Assembly: GCA_013399115.1 (NCBI GenBank)
Contig: VXAA01006069.1
Span: forward strand, 162,695 to 226,694
DNA: 64,000 nucleotides
Reading direction: 5' to 3'
From: Anseranas semipalmata
Lineage: Eukaryota; Chordata; Aves; Anseriformes; Anseranatidae
This document shows positions 13,172 through 26,675 of the stretch, in pieces. Numbering within the stretch: position 1 is the first letter of the stretch; each line of letters opens with the position of its first letter. The position numbers and the translations under genes were made by a program. The notes below the pieces were generated by a model that worked only from the letters and a program-made list of their open reading frames with translations, had not been told where the DNA came from and did not search any database.

Positions 13172-13482
13172 GTAACACTTTACATAAAGCTTGCACTAGA
13201 AGTGTGGAGACTAAAAGACAAACATTTATAATGATAAGCCCTTTTCAGTGGCTATAATTGCGTTGATATTCACGGCTTCAGGGAGGATTTTGCCTGAATA
13301 AGGACTGCAGAATAACGCCCATATTGAGGAAATGATATGAACTGAACTGGAAAAAGAAAGTCCAAGTTAGGAGCTGTCATTCTGAAACTCATTTTCCCCA
13401 CCATGAAGATGAACTCTTATTACCTGTGAATATGGAATTCAAATACTATTTTCAAGTTTTAAATGTAGGTAACACTTTACAT
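13172..13482. repeat. Direct repeat of a 14-mer, possible old element
   Basis: GTAACACTTTACAT occurs at 13172-13185 and again at 13469-13482 in the same orientation. Words of this form (TAACACTTTACATTA) occur in some very old vertebrate DNA-transposon or exapted repeat families. The DNA in between is not visibly repeated, so this may be a decayed element with two related subunits, or just chance. Confidence 0.25.
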
Positions 13483-16400
13483 TATGTGTCAGTGTGGTAC
13501 CAATTACAGCATAACTCTGCTATTATGAATCTGTTGAGAGATAGGAGTGAGCCAAGAAGTTTCACAGTAGCCCAAACTTCAAGTAAAGTTCAAGAAGATT
13601 TCAATTTACTCTTCTTGTACAATCCCATTCAGTATCTTGGGACACTTGGTGCCTTAGATATAAGAATGTTGTGTTTTTAGTGTAACAAACACCTTGCACT
13701 TCTTTTTTTCTTCCTCCTCTACTTTATGGGTGAAAATGAGCTCCTCATCTACTCACTTTCACACCTTAGTAGCTATTGCATAATTTCCTTTTTATTTATC
13801 CCTGATAAGGAAAGTGTGCGTTCTCTGTTGCAGTGTTCTGCAAAGAGCACAGTCTGGACAAAGGGAAGCTGAATGTTGTCCTGGTTCCACAACTGAACTA
13901 TCTTCTGCCACCTTGTCTGAAACCAGTTCTTTCTCCGGCTGACTTATGGTGCTGTAGCTACAGTGACTGCCCTTCATCTATCCTGCTTTTGACCAAGACG
14001 GTATCTAGTCCTTAGAAAGAGGAAAAAATAGATTTGATGATATCAAGGTGCTGCTTTAAAGAAAGCAAGGCTGTGGCCTAATCCCTGAGAGAAAATCTTA
14101 CAGGATTTAATATAAAACATTGCTGTATGCATCTAACTTGTCTTTAGTGGTGAACTGTACTTCTAATCTAGATGCTGATGGCAATAAGAGACACACTTTT
14201 CATTAAAACAAGTAGATTTTTACTGTGTTCTCCATAACAGCAACTGGGAAATAAGGCCATTTCCAGTGCTCAGTGAGGGCGATGGAGAGATTCTGACACT
14301 GGTACATTAAGTAGCTGTTCCTTTCTGCTTGCTGAAAGTCCTGGACTTTGCCTATAGAACAATAGTGTGCCATGTTTGAGCTGCTAATTCACTGTGGAAA
14401 TGTAACAAACAGATCTAAGCTTTTGAACCATGCAACTTATGTCGTTCTTGAAGAAAGGAAACCAACAATATATGTTTAAACAAAATTAAGTCAATTCTCC
14501 TACGGAATATTTCAGCCAAATATGCAAGCTTGGATTCTGTTTGCTGGATTCTGGTTTTAACAGGAATGCTAAACCCCTGTATACAGGAAATATTATCTAT
14601 GCAGGTATTAGTTAATTAGGTGCACCAGACTATTTTTCTCACAGTGAATGGAGCCTGTATACTGATATCTGCCATTAACACTAAATTGGGCTTACACACG
14701 TAAAATCCCTCTGGCGTTGAAGGAGAAAAAAGTCTTTAGAGTTTCATACATAATGGATCTGTAGTAAAATTAGCATTTCATGAAAAATATTGAAAAACTA
14801 GAATGAAATTATAATATAGCTTCTATTTTGTGCGTCTCAGTTTGCCAGTGCATTGCATGATGTAATACGCAGGTCATCTCCTGTACAGCCATTACAAAGT
14901 CACATAAAAAATTCTCTCATTTACCTGCAGACTCAATTACCCACCCATGACCTACGTCCTCTGTGACATTATGATAGGAAAAGTACCCTCTTGTACTGTG
15001 GCAATGGGTTAATTTTCTGGGATTTTTTTTTAATTGTAATAAATACCATGACTTCTCTACTGTGAAGTGTTTCCTTTCCTGTGTATGTTATGTGACATGC
15101 TTGCACACAAAAAAAGTTTTGTCTGCAGGTACAAATATAAGCAACTCTTGCCTGTTCTATTCCAATAAACATTCCTACGGAAAAAGCTAAAAGCCCAGGT
15201 TATTGAGCATACACACCTTGCAGACCGGGTACAGTACACTAAGTAAATATACACCGATTCAGGACATCAGTTTTACCTCCTAGTCAGTTCATTTCATTCT
15301 CAGTGCTTTCCAGGATGACCAATATACACAGAGATCTCCACACATTTTAGGCATACTCCATACTAAACCTGGCTGCAGAGTTCTTCCATGAACCTCAGCA
15401 GAACAAGGATTGCAGCTTGTTTCTTTTGTAACAAGAAGCTAAAGATCTCATCTAAGCCAAGACTTTTCTATGAATTTGCCCATTACAATTAGGAACAGTG
15501 CAAGGAATAGCCCTGCTAACTCCCATGAAAATCTTCAGGCAAGGCCTGTGCAAGGTGATGTGATAAAAAAAGGGCAAGAAATCATTCACATGTGAAGACG
15601 AGTGGTAAAATGAGCTTAGCAGGCCCACCCACAAATGGTAAGGCATCACCTTCCCCTTCTTTTCAGGATTCTATATCTCAATCCCATGGCTTTAAAATGT
15701 GAAGCAAAAACTATTAACATGGGCTTTATGTTTCCAATGGAATAGAAGTTGCAATGCCAGCAGGAAATCGGAGAGTCATGTTTCATATTCTGAGCCTAAA
15801 TTTTGCAATAGTCTTTCTTTTTTCTTCCTCAGTGAGTAAATGCACATTTAGAGCAGCTAGGTACTGTTCAGTTCTGCAGCCACGCGTACTTACAAATCAG
15901 TATTTTTAGTCAGGAAGAAGACAAACAACAATGACTTATTAATTTATAAGCATAAATTCATCCAACACACTGAGACGGCAGAAAGAAGTTACATATTCAT
16001 TAATCCATGCTCTTATTCCCTATCTCCTACCACTAGGAATTCTGTTCAACTGTTCTTTCACAGAACATATTTGAAGAGCTTTTTAAATCCAACCTTTTAA
16101 TTTGTGCTTCCTTCTATGCTTTTGGTGTTTTGATCCTATATAGTTAAATATCAAATAGGGGTCATAATTAAATTTTTGATTCCTGATGTCATTATTCAGG
16201 TTATCTTTAAAATGAAAAAAAAAAAAAAAAATTATATTTCCCCAATGAATCAAACAAACTAACAGGGAAGTTGAAGGAGAAAAATAACATCCTCCCTAAG
16301 GCTGAGCAATGTGGTTTGTATTTCCTTCTTCCAGCTTTCTGCCTATGGGAGCATCTGTCAAGGCTGAGTCAGCAACTTCCCAGAAAACCCTCATAAACAT

Positions 16401-18255
16401 GTTAGAAGACATTTCATTTTGTCATCTACCTAGGCACACTGGATTAGTATGCAAATAAGACACACAAGAACAGACCACAGCAGCAGTGCTAATGCTCTAA
16501 GTGATCTTTCAGTGTAATTAGAATTTGTTTCATCACACTAATTTGACATGGCAAATTAGTGAAGCTAAGATAAGGGGGTTTAGTAGAGCCAGGGCGCTGG
16601 TATGTACACAGAAACTTGCCAGTAAGTCCATTTGCACATGGGAGTTGTGTAACATTGCAGAGAAGTGACAATTAGCAAAAGCTCTAGAAAAAAAAAAATC
16701 ATTTCTTTTAATTTTAATCCGATAATTTGATAGGTTATATTTTCTTCTGCAGCTATATTGTAATAATGGTCTAAAAATCTCAGTCTGTCTGCTGTTAAGA
16801 AATCTTTCAAGACTTTGGATAAGCTACATGCACAATTATACAAGTTTAGTCAAGTCTGGCCCAGTGGTATACAGCAACATGCTGTGTTGTCACACGGGAA
16901 TTCAAGGGGCAACTTCATGATTTCTGTCTCCCTGAATGTGCAAGCTGAAAGCCATTCCACAGCAAGAGCAAAACACTGGGCTGAGGACAGTGATCGGCTT
17001 CTTTTCTGCACCCTACTGCTCCAGAACATGCAAACTCAGGAGGGTTCCTGAGTCAGAAATCAAAACCAGTCCCCTATTGCTGCAGAGTAGTCCTGAAACT
17101 CAGAAGATTTCAAGGATGGCTGGAGCAGGCAGTAGTCTAGAAGAGGTCTGAGGGAAGGCCTGGTTAAGAGAGGACTTGCCCAACTTACGGGGAAATAGAA
17201 TCTTTAGCTTCCTGATTAAAATGAAGACTTAAGACTGTTCTTAGTTTTCCTAAAACATTTATCTCTAATATTAAACAAGTTACCTGACCTTTGATGTAAC
17301 ACACTGTTCGTTTGGGCCTGCTGAGATCAGCCAATAGAGAGCATCTGGCTAGAGATGCGATAACAAATCTCTCTCAGCTGAATCACAAACCCCCACACAA
17401 CAACCCCCAGGGATGCAGCTTTCTTTCGCATCTCACACTCCCTGAGGGAAAAGGGCTGTATCAGCCAAAGAGGGGCTGCCCTGAAATGCAGCCTACAGAT
17501 CTGAGATAGAATTCTGTTTTCCTTTGTGTAGTGTCTGATTCAGAATAATGACTGTGGATATAATAATGTCAGTTGTTTATAAAATTTGCATCCTATAATG
17601 AAATGCTAAGATGTGGTTTTATGACTTGGAATTTTTAAGCATAGCTGAGTGGAGAAAGATATATAGGCATATTTAATCTGATTATCTGTTCACTGATAGG
17701 ATAATATCCTATTCTTTCAGTTACATACTTCGCATTACTTGTATAATCTGACAAGGTCCTGAAGAGAAGTCAGGTTGTCTTTAAGAAATGCCAAAGAAGC
17801 CAGTCTTTGGACAGCTAGAAGGAAAAACATGATACTCAAAAATAAAGCAAGTCCTAGGCAGCGTGGAAATCCTCACTATGGAGCCTGAACAGAATTCAGA
17901 AAGGAACAAGCAGAATAGCAAGATACAAGCTTCCCTTCAAACGAGGAGACATCTGTTGGTATCTTCAAGTTTTGCACTTCTCAACGTGGTAACATCCAAA
18001 GCACTGAAACAGAATAGATGTTAGCTAAAGTCAACCAAAGCAACCCCAGAGACTCTGGAAATTGACCTTTACTTTCCTTTTCTGATCAGGATGTGCTACC
18101 CTTGGGAGGAACATCTGACGAGAACACCAAACCTTCCCAAACCCAGAGTTTTTTGGGGCACAGGTAAAAAGTTGCCTGTAAGTACACTCCAGGAAGAACA
18201 TAAAGGAACGCCCCTGCAGAGAAAGCTCTTTTCTCAAACTTGCAATCACCTTTTT

Positions 18256-18259
<4 letters not shown>

Positions 18260-18323
<64 letters not shown>
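18260..18323. repeat. 64-nt uninterrupted poly(T)
   Basis: A perfect run of 64 T residues follows TTTTTTGCC. On the minus strand it is a 64-nt poly(A). Runs this long are unstable and usually young. Avian CR1 does not prime on poly(A), so bird genomes have few poly(A)-tailed retrocopies. The flanking sequence on the minus-strand 5' side (18324 upward) shows no AATAAA within the first tens of bases and no coding sequence that I recognise. The exact length may also be an assembly estimate. Confidence 0.95.
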
Positions 18324-18326
<3 letters not shown>

Positions 18327-21300
18327 TAGCCTTGGGTCTCATGCCCCATAAATCTGAAAACCATTGGGGAATTCCCTAGAAACTGCATAGTAGAATTGCA
18401 TCCCTGAGGTACAGGCAAGCAAAATAGCATTGAGTGAATGCAAAAGCACCTTTATTTCTCATTCTGAGAGAATCCTTCTTGATTTTAAATGCGGGCTACC
18501 TATCACTTTCATAAGGATTTTCCAAGCCTCTTTTTAATTTTTTTTGGCCTCTTCTCATTATAGGAATCACTTGCTAAGCAGGGCCAAGGAAAAGATTAGC
18601 ATTTTGATTCTTTATCCCCAGAGAAGCCTGGCCAAACAGGAACAACACACACACACACAGCTATTTATGATAAAAATAAGCTAACATCACCTGCTTCTGA
18701 AGGCAATCAGATGTTGTTCATATCTGAAAGCTCAGAAAGTTAGTACTAATGCCTGTTTTGAACATGTTTAGATGTTTAAAAGAAATCTAAATACAATATA
18801 CCTAGAAGTTGTGGGGAGATGATGGAAGAAAATATCATTCATCATAATGTGCTGTAAAAATGCCTTTTTTTTCTCTCTTTTTTTTTTTTTTTTTAAAAGA
18901 CAGAGGAAAAGGCCGTGCCATAGGGAATATTTCATGGCTAGTGGGTGGGTTAAATAAACAAATGATAATAACACCAATCAGACCTCTTTGCTTAAAGCCT
19001 GCAGAGTCAATCTGCTTCTGACTGTGGAGCTACCAACCAGCAAAGGCAAACTAATTAGACACAGTCAAACACTTAGGCAATCACACCTTGTGAATGTAAG
19101 CGTCTTCCTGTCATTTGGCAAGTCTCTCAGCTGCCTCTGAGCGTGAGACAACAAATCCCCTGCAAACAAGTTCCTCACTCTCCCTGTTAGTGAGATCTAA
19201 CAGAGCACAATGGCTGGAGGTGAAAGGTGGCAGTCTAGTCAGGTAATGACATCGTCTTGAACAGCCCACATTAAAATAGTGGCACTTGTTTAGACTAGCC
19301 TATTTGCACCTACCTGCAGAGGGCCTTTTTAATGTAATTATTAGCCTCTGCAGCCCTGCTTAGGATTTGAAAATATCATTCATTTTCATCTTGCTTCAAC
19401 TACCGCTGCTATCTCCTATTCAATCCCAGTCACCTCACCTCCCCACAAGTAAGTGTAGAAACAGAAGCAGATGAGAAGAGTTGAATTAACAAGAAACAAG
19501 TTGGCAGGTGAGCCGTGTGACACAACAATAATAATAAAAAAAAAAAGCTAAAAGATTTGACAATATATTCTAATCACTACCTGACTGTAGCCGAGCTGCA
19601 GGCATTGAAATAGCTTTCTGGGGAAAAGCGTAAAGACAGCAGGAGAATGGTCCAAATCTCTCATGTGAAACCCAAGTGCAGGAACCAATCCTTATGAGCC
19701 TTAGAACAAATATGTGATTACTGTCATTCAGAATTGTCTTATTTTCTCTGTCAATTGTGAATAGTTAAATCCAAAATATGACAAGAAGTACAGTCCTAAG
19801 GAGTGAGGTGTGTAACCACCACCTACTTCTAGCCTGAGAGACCTAGAGACACAACTGAATGCAGAAGACACAAGCCAGTGCAAAGGAATTGCGCAGCCAC
19901 AGACCAAAGCTTCTGTCTGGCTTCCTAATGAGAATCTATGTTGCACAGGAAAGGTGAAGTGAATTACTTTACCTCCCTATGTTCTCATGTTCAAATATTC
20001 TACAAAACAGGTCCAGCAGAAGCTATCTCGGAGTATCTCAGAGTGTAAGTGCAGCATTTGCCAGTGAGTGGGGCAGGATGCATTTGAAAAGCACTCCAGC
20101 AGTATGTGGCCAGTAACAGTCAAAAAAGATGGGGGAAAAGAGGGACTGGTCCAAGCAGAAAAGCCGTACCATCTGTTTCCCAGAGGAGCACTGACCTGTC
20201 CAGCATAAGTTCACTACTCTGGGTCCATTCTAAAACAAAAACTGGATGAAAGATACATAGAGGAAGAAAAAGAAAATTTTCTGCTTCCTTTGTAAAGAGA
20301 TTAATTTCAATCTCCTTTAAGGAGACGTCAACAACAGATAATTGATTTTGTTCTTGTCTTGTCCAGCAACAGTCTCCTCACAGAAAGGACATCTTATTTA
20401 CAAGATCAGTGCTTTTCCCTGATAAAGAGAAAGTTTTTAAACAGCCTGAATGGAAGGTTTGCTCAGTGTGATGTTTTGCCTTTTGGTACAGTTACTTTGG
20501 GTTCTATTATTTATCTTGCAAACATTAATATCACAAACTGTATCTGTGAAGATAACTTCTCTTTGTGCTGACAAGGCATTGATTTGTTTCTCCCAGCATA
20601 CAGCGATTTCACAGGTGATTGTTATAGTGGAGGTTACCATCCTTATTGGTACCACTGCCCAGCTACCAGTTCTGAAGGAGAATCAAACTATGTCCCAAGC
20701 ATTGCTGATATCTATTTTGTTTGTTTGTAGGTTTCTTTTCCTCCATCTGGCTATGATGGATGAGGGTCCTTTAACTACTCTTGTTCTGTAAACTGATATT
20801 ATGCATCTGACCTAAAATGACAGCTGGAATCAGGGCCACACTTAGAGACGATCATGCCCAACACAAAAATATAAGCGAGTTCTGGAGGGTGCCAGCCCTG
20901 GGTCAGTCTCAGCTTATTTGTCAACCTGCCAGTTCACTGCTCCTCAGTGCTCTCCTTCCCTGACTAGCAGAAGGCACTGCTTTCAGGGGTAGTAAATGCA
21001 GCATGTTGAGAGACAAGCAGTTGGCAGGAGTCCTTATGACAGGGGTGGCAAAAGCAAGACAGGTAGCCAGATGGATCTGGTGCGGCCCAAGGCAAGCACT
21101 GAAGCAAAGGGGTGAATCAAAATCAAAGGGTTACTATACCTCATGGGAATCTCTGATTACAGTGACACTGTATAGGGACACTACATATACTGCAAGCTCT
21201 TATCTGTGCTCTGGTGCTACTGCAATATCTTGTTGTGCAGTGACATTCTAAGTCATTTTATATTGCTATTATTATTGCTACTCATGTCAGTTTAATCAGT

Positions 21301-22048
21301 CCATCCTCTCTTTTCCACTTGGTCTCACTTTGAGACTTCGGGGGTTTATTAGTATTCACTGATCCTCCAGGCTCTGTATTAATTTGCTTTTAAATATTTG
21401 TACCACTTCCACCAGAAATGAGGACCTATGCAGTTATATTAATCGATTAGAAAAGAAGCATGTTTTGCAGACAGAAGTGTGATCTTTCGTTAGACCAGCT
21501 GATCTAAGAAAAACAGGCAAGCTCTCCAGCCATCATATCCTTAATTTAGCTATGATACCCTGAAACACCACAACTACTATTACTGCAATATGCCTAATAA
21601 AAAAGAACATTGCACATGAACTTGTGGAATTCAGTTTGAAATGTTTAACAGTACAAGGCTGAAAATAATTCATTTGGTCTGGATAAATTATTCAGTGCTA
21701 TTGCACCATTAATACTTGTTTATTTATACTTATTTATACCCACACATACACAAACACACCCACCCCAACACACTGTTACTTAGCTAAATATTTTAATTGC
21801 ATAAAATAATAAGTAATCAATGCAGTATTATCTTGTATATGACATGACCTTATTTTTCAAGCAAAGGTGACAGGATATTGAAGCATCAGTCTGTGTGTGA
21901 ATCTCTGTAATGACAAGCAACACCATGACAAGCAGCTGCCTTGCAACATGGAAACAGCCTGTGCTCACACAAGCCTGTCAAAATTAGGATTTGGCTGATC
22001 CCTGTACCTGTAACTACTTTCCTCTTGATATTACATTTTGTTTTACAG

Positions 22049-22236
22049 CACATTTCATACTTGCACCTAGAGGTCTTCACTTGCAGGTTTATCTATCTAG
22101 AGGACAGGCCAAGGGGCACTTGCCCTTTCGGAAGACCAGTGACAAGAGCATTAAAAGCACAATTATCTGTGAGCCTGATGAGACACCGTCCATCCCTTCG
22201 GCCATACATTTGAAATGGGAGTACTGCAGGAAATGA
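22049..22236 (+). other. Terminal-exon-like segment (weak)
   Basis: A good splice-acceptor match (TTTTGTTTTACAG) ends at 22048. It is followed by 62 open codons to a TGA at 22234-22236, with a mixed hydrophilic composition that includes FRKTSDKSIKSTIICEPDE. I recognise no protein family, and no matching upstream exon could be fixed. An AATAAA lies only at 22802. Pairings of this quality are expected by chance in a window of this size, so this is a lead and not a gene call. Confidence 0.12.
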
Positions 22237-25200
22237 AAGCACCAGGATTTTGCCATAGCTGTTCACCCAGTTTCTTCCCACATTTCCCTTCAGCCATCAG
22301 ACCTGAATAGAGACAGAAGGGAAGTTCCTGGAGCAGCTAACTTCCTTGGTAGAAGAAAGGTGGCACCAGCTCTCAGGATGCCCAAACAACAAAATTTGGT
22401 CCATTTCATTTTCTTTCAAATTGTGTTTTAAAGAAAACCATGTACAATGAAGGGAACATTTCCGCAATAAGGAGCAACCAAGGAAATGGCTCAAAAGAGA
22501 CCTGAGGCAAATTAAAGCCCAATTTAACTTTTGCACGATAACTTCACTTTATTTGGATCAATCATTTATGTGGTGAAAAACTTCAGCTTACCACACTAGA
22601 AAACTCAATTAATAGCCAAAGTGCTTAGAGATAGGGGAAGGGAGCATGGAGGTAAAAATCCAGTAACTGAGTTAAGAAGCAGCAGCAGAAGTATTTTGAC
22701 ACAGAACATTAGAAATATTGAAGAGGAAAGAGGAAGAGTTTTCCTCCCAGTCCACAGCTGAGAGAATGTTTGCACAGGGTGGTCAGTGAATGATAAGCGA
22801 TAATAAATCCAGCTGTCTCACGAATGACTTGCTCCACACTGTGCCACTGCGGGTGGGCCCGAACCAACAGCCAAAGGCCTCATGGGAAGCCTGTAGCGGA
22901 GCAGGGACAAGACCATCAGTGCCCCAGTGGCCCCACTGGCCCTGTGATCACCCCCACTGCCTCCCCAGATAGATCAGAAAGAGGGTTTGCCAGCCTGCTC
23001 CTTGGATTATGGAAAGAACATTTTATCTTGGCTTGCAGACACACTTTCCCTGATTGATCAGCACTGTTAGTATAAGAACCCTTTCTAACTGGACTTGCTT
23101 CTTAGGGGTTGCTCTGTCTCTGCTCTCTAGGTAGAAGGGAACAACAGTACTCAGAGCAGCAGCGTAAAAGAAAATCACAGCCTGTCCTTATCACCAAGAA
23201 GTAAGACAAGACAGGAAAAAATCTCCTGCCTTTTTCGAATCACCCATTGCTTTTCTTCTGGATCTCTGTGTAACTATACAAATCGCTCTTTTAATACGCA
23301 GGAAAATAAGTCACATTTATCACAGTATCAGACATCACTTTTCCACTGTGATGAAAAACCTAATCTATCAGGCTGCGGGGCAGGAGCAGTTTGTGAATTA
23401 CAGCTTTTTCAAAAGGAACAGAGGGAGTGAGCCGTTTTGTTCTCCAGCAAATGTAAACTTAGCAGCAGAAATCAAGTCCACAACTAATTTTTTTTTTTGC
23501 TGGCTCCCTTGTTTGCTTCTTAATTGCAGAGGAAGGAATATTAGGTTCAAGTAGTAGCCACAGGAAAGGGGAAAGTGAGTAGCTGAGGCTGAATGATAAC
23601 TTGATTGCTGTGGTCTCTCAGGTTTTATCACATTTGAATAGGTTTAACCCTTCAAAAGCTGGTCACTTGTCATCTGTGGTAGGAAAACTGCTTTGTTATA
23701 AAGAGAAAAAGAAAAATGCACTGGTGCATATGGTATACCATTAATAAGTCTCACACCCCATAATAGGAACATTTGTACACAAATGTGTTTTTTGGGATCT
23801 AGCCAAGAGCAGAGCACCCTAGTGAATCATAATGCACAGCTAATGAGTTATTTTTGGTAAATTTGGCACTTGGAGTTAATAGAACCAATTTGTCCCCAAA
23901 AAGCTAAATCACTTATCGCTTCTTTGAAGGTGCTAAGTGGATCTAGAACTTCAGGATGCTGTCAATAAAAATTAAAGAAACTCATCAAATCTGCCTAGTA
24001 ATTTGTGCTCCTCTCTACTATTGTTTAGAACAAAGGTAAGATGCTATGACAGGCAAGCAAGAGCCTTTTTTACAGGAAGCAGTAGTGCAATTTAACTGTG
24101 CTCCAGGGCTGATACTTGCTGTCTGAGGCAGGTGAGCACAAAGAAAATAGACTATTATTATTGGGAAACATCCAATTAAGACAGCTAGACCCAAAGTGCA
24201 AAGCTCTGAAAAAACATTGAATTCCCAATGTCCTAAGCATTTGGAGATGTGGAGTTTTGGTTCAGCCTGCTACAGACTACTTATAAATTCTGATCTGGAA
24301 TTAAATTTCACATCTCTCTGAAACAGAAAGGTATTCAATTCAAATCGAAATTGAAGGGGAGGCTGGGAGGTTAATATGATGCTTTGGTTTGGGAACATCT
24401 CTGGTGGCAGAAAAAAAGTTAAATTGTTTTCCATTTAGAGAGTACTTCTCCATCTCAGAAAGTCATTGCCACAGACACCAGCTGTATTTCCTATGGGAAA
24501 TTCCCCTTAACTCCTCCCTTTCAGGGGTAAGTTGTCATTAATGCCCTTCCTGTGTTGAGCAAAGGATCTGCATATGGATGTGGAAAAGATAGCCACTGAA
24601 GTTTCCACTTTAACATCCAATGAAAAATGTATTTGGGTAGGGAACTCTAGTTTTGAGTGTACAGCAATTGTCTGCATTAACCAACCAGTCTAAGTGGAGT
24701 GCACTGAATAGGAAATGAGAGTAAAGCAAAAGTTAGAGCTATGGCGAACTACCTGAGTGTAATGTGGATAGCAGCGAACTGTGACTCATGTCATGTTGTG
24801 TTATGTAGCATCAAATCACTGTACAGTGTGACACAACGTAAGCAACATGAGTGGCGTGAATGTGACACAGCACAGCCTTTTTCCTCTCCCTCTTTTCTTT
24901 TTTTTCTTTTTTCTTTTTTTTAAAGAGCATTTTATTTTTAATCAGATAGCTGCTGTCAATTCAGATAACAGCTGCCTGACCCAAATTTTCAACCGACTGA
25001 AGTGGACGAATACTGAAGTATGGACTTCCTATTATGAAAAGTTAACATTCCAGACTAGCATCTCTGTGCTAAAAATACTCCTGTCTCATTTTCTTCCCCA
25101 ACCCATTTCTTCTTCCTCTAACACTAGCTATGTTTTCTTACTGATACTGAATCAATAATTTCATTTCTATATTACAAATCTTAAAACAATACTGGCAAAA

Positions 25201-26625
25201 AAGTATACTGGAATTTTACTTACTGATGTTTAATTATTGATGTAGGCTTCTTTAAACATATTTGGCTCTCTGAAACAGCTCTTTAGAACTGTGTTCCATT
25301 TCTTATTGCTTACCTATTCTGTTTGTTCTCTGCCTCCCTGATCCCTTTCGATTTTCTGCAGGTTAGCAAGTGCTGCATTGTCTGCTTTTGAAATGTGTCT
25401 TTAGGCATGCTTTTGTTTGACAAGGAATGCCAAGGCTGAGCTGACAAAGTCTGTTTGAAAATCTTTTTCCAGGTATACAAGATCAGTAAGTCTGTTCAAT
25501 GTATTCTGTGATTAGTATTTTTCTTCAGATATTTATATCAACATTTCAGGTTTAGTGAAAGATGTTTTCCAAGCATACCTGTCAGTGGGAAACCTACTAA
25601 AGGTAAGTAACAGTATCATTTATATATTCAAATGTATAAATATATTTATGGTAAATAGTTGACATCTCTCTCCATATAACTTAAAAGAAAATATACCTTT
25701 AACAAGCACTCAGCCACTGTTCTTTTCACAGGCTGAAACAAATATCAACTTAACGAAAGCTGTCTTTTAGGTATTTTGGCTCTAGCTCTTTACAACCAGG
25801 ATCACTTTAAACATAATATTTAGATTTCTGCACCCTTTCCCCTGCAGGGGCTGGGGGCACTGAGACTGAGGATAATGTTTGTCCTGTAAGGCAAACTCTC
25901 AGGTAAAGAAAGCCTTTATATACATTCAGACACAGCATACTCATGAATTCCAAATACATTTCTTTAATATATATAAATACATATTTTTTAAACTAAAGAC
26001 ATCTTTTGCCTTTTACCTTCCCAGTCAACACAGAGATCACTGTCCTTGACAAAATCATTGGTGAAAGCTGTACCCAAAGCCTGCCTAAAAGAGGCAAACT
26101 GAACAAAGGTGGTGCAACCACAACACGTAGACTCCTCTTCTACCAACACATCTCCTAATTGCCATGGTATACCGTGGCCTCAAGAAGCAGCCTTCCACAC
26201 TGGTGATCACAGAGAATTTTCTGAACCCTTGGAAAAGAAGTAAAACAGCCCCCAAAACTTCACCTTTTATTCCTATCCTCCACAGAGCTGCCTTCACATA
26301 ATTCTACTGTCATTCACTATCTCTCGGTTAGGGCTGAATCCTGATACACTCTTTGTCTTTGCATGGGAACACCTCAGCACAATGACTCCAATATACTGAG
26401 CAATTCACAAGGTGGTGCTGGGATCCCAGGCAGTTCCCTCTGATCTGGAAGTGAAAGTCTGAACAGAAAGTTTGACACTAAATGTCAATGGGTTAGCAAG
26501 GGAACTTAAGGCAGAACAAAGACTTAAGTGAGGGTCAGAAATTTCAATCTAGAACACAATTTTCCTTCTGATGACCACAACAAATATTGTTGGAAAGCAG
26601 AAGGCAAATAAGGGATCTGTGAATA

Positions 26626-26675
26626 TCTCCTATGGTGAGATTAAGTCAGCTCTCCTATGGTGAGATTAAGTCAGC
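26626..26675. repeat. Perfect 25-bp tandem duplication
   Basis: The unit beginning TCTCCTATGGTGAGATTAAG is present twice, back to back and identical, at 26626-26650 and 26651-26675. It is not a simple-sequence motif. It is most likely a recent replication-slippage or repair duplication, and its copy number may vary between individuals. Confidence 0.95.

Larger units (their letters stand above)
9019..18259. other. Unique AT-rich non-coding DNA
   Basis: No gene was recognised on either strand. The longest open frame (minus strand, 11653-11967, 104 codons) has no recognisable domain and no supporting splice sites. Simple repeats near 9870 and 12575 and a repeated 14-mer near 13172 and 13469 are listed separately. 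The stretch from 17300 to 17510 is a little GC-richer but shows no known element. Confidence 0.55.

Noticed and set aside
16585..16605. GCCAGGGCGCTGG as a second CTCF-like site
   Set aside because: The core lacks two of the central G residues of the consensus, so the match is too weak.
18031..18351. Open frames on both strands with long Lys or Phe runs
   Set aside because: They are produced by the 64-nt homopolymer, which has no stop codon in either reading.
20450..20791. 113-codon hydrophobic plus-strand frame
   Set aside because: Leu/Val/Ile richness comes from T-rich DNA. There is no start context, no splice sites and no recognised membrane protein.
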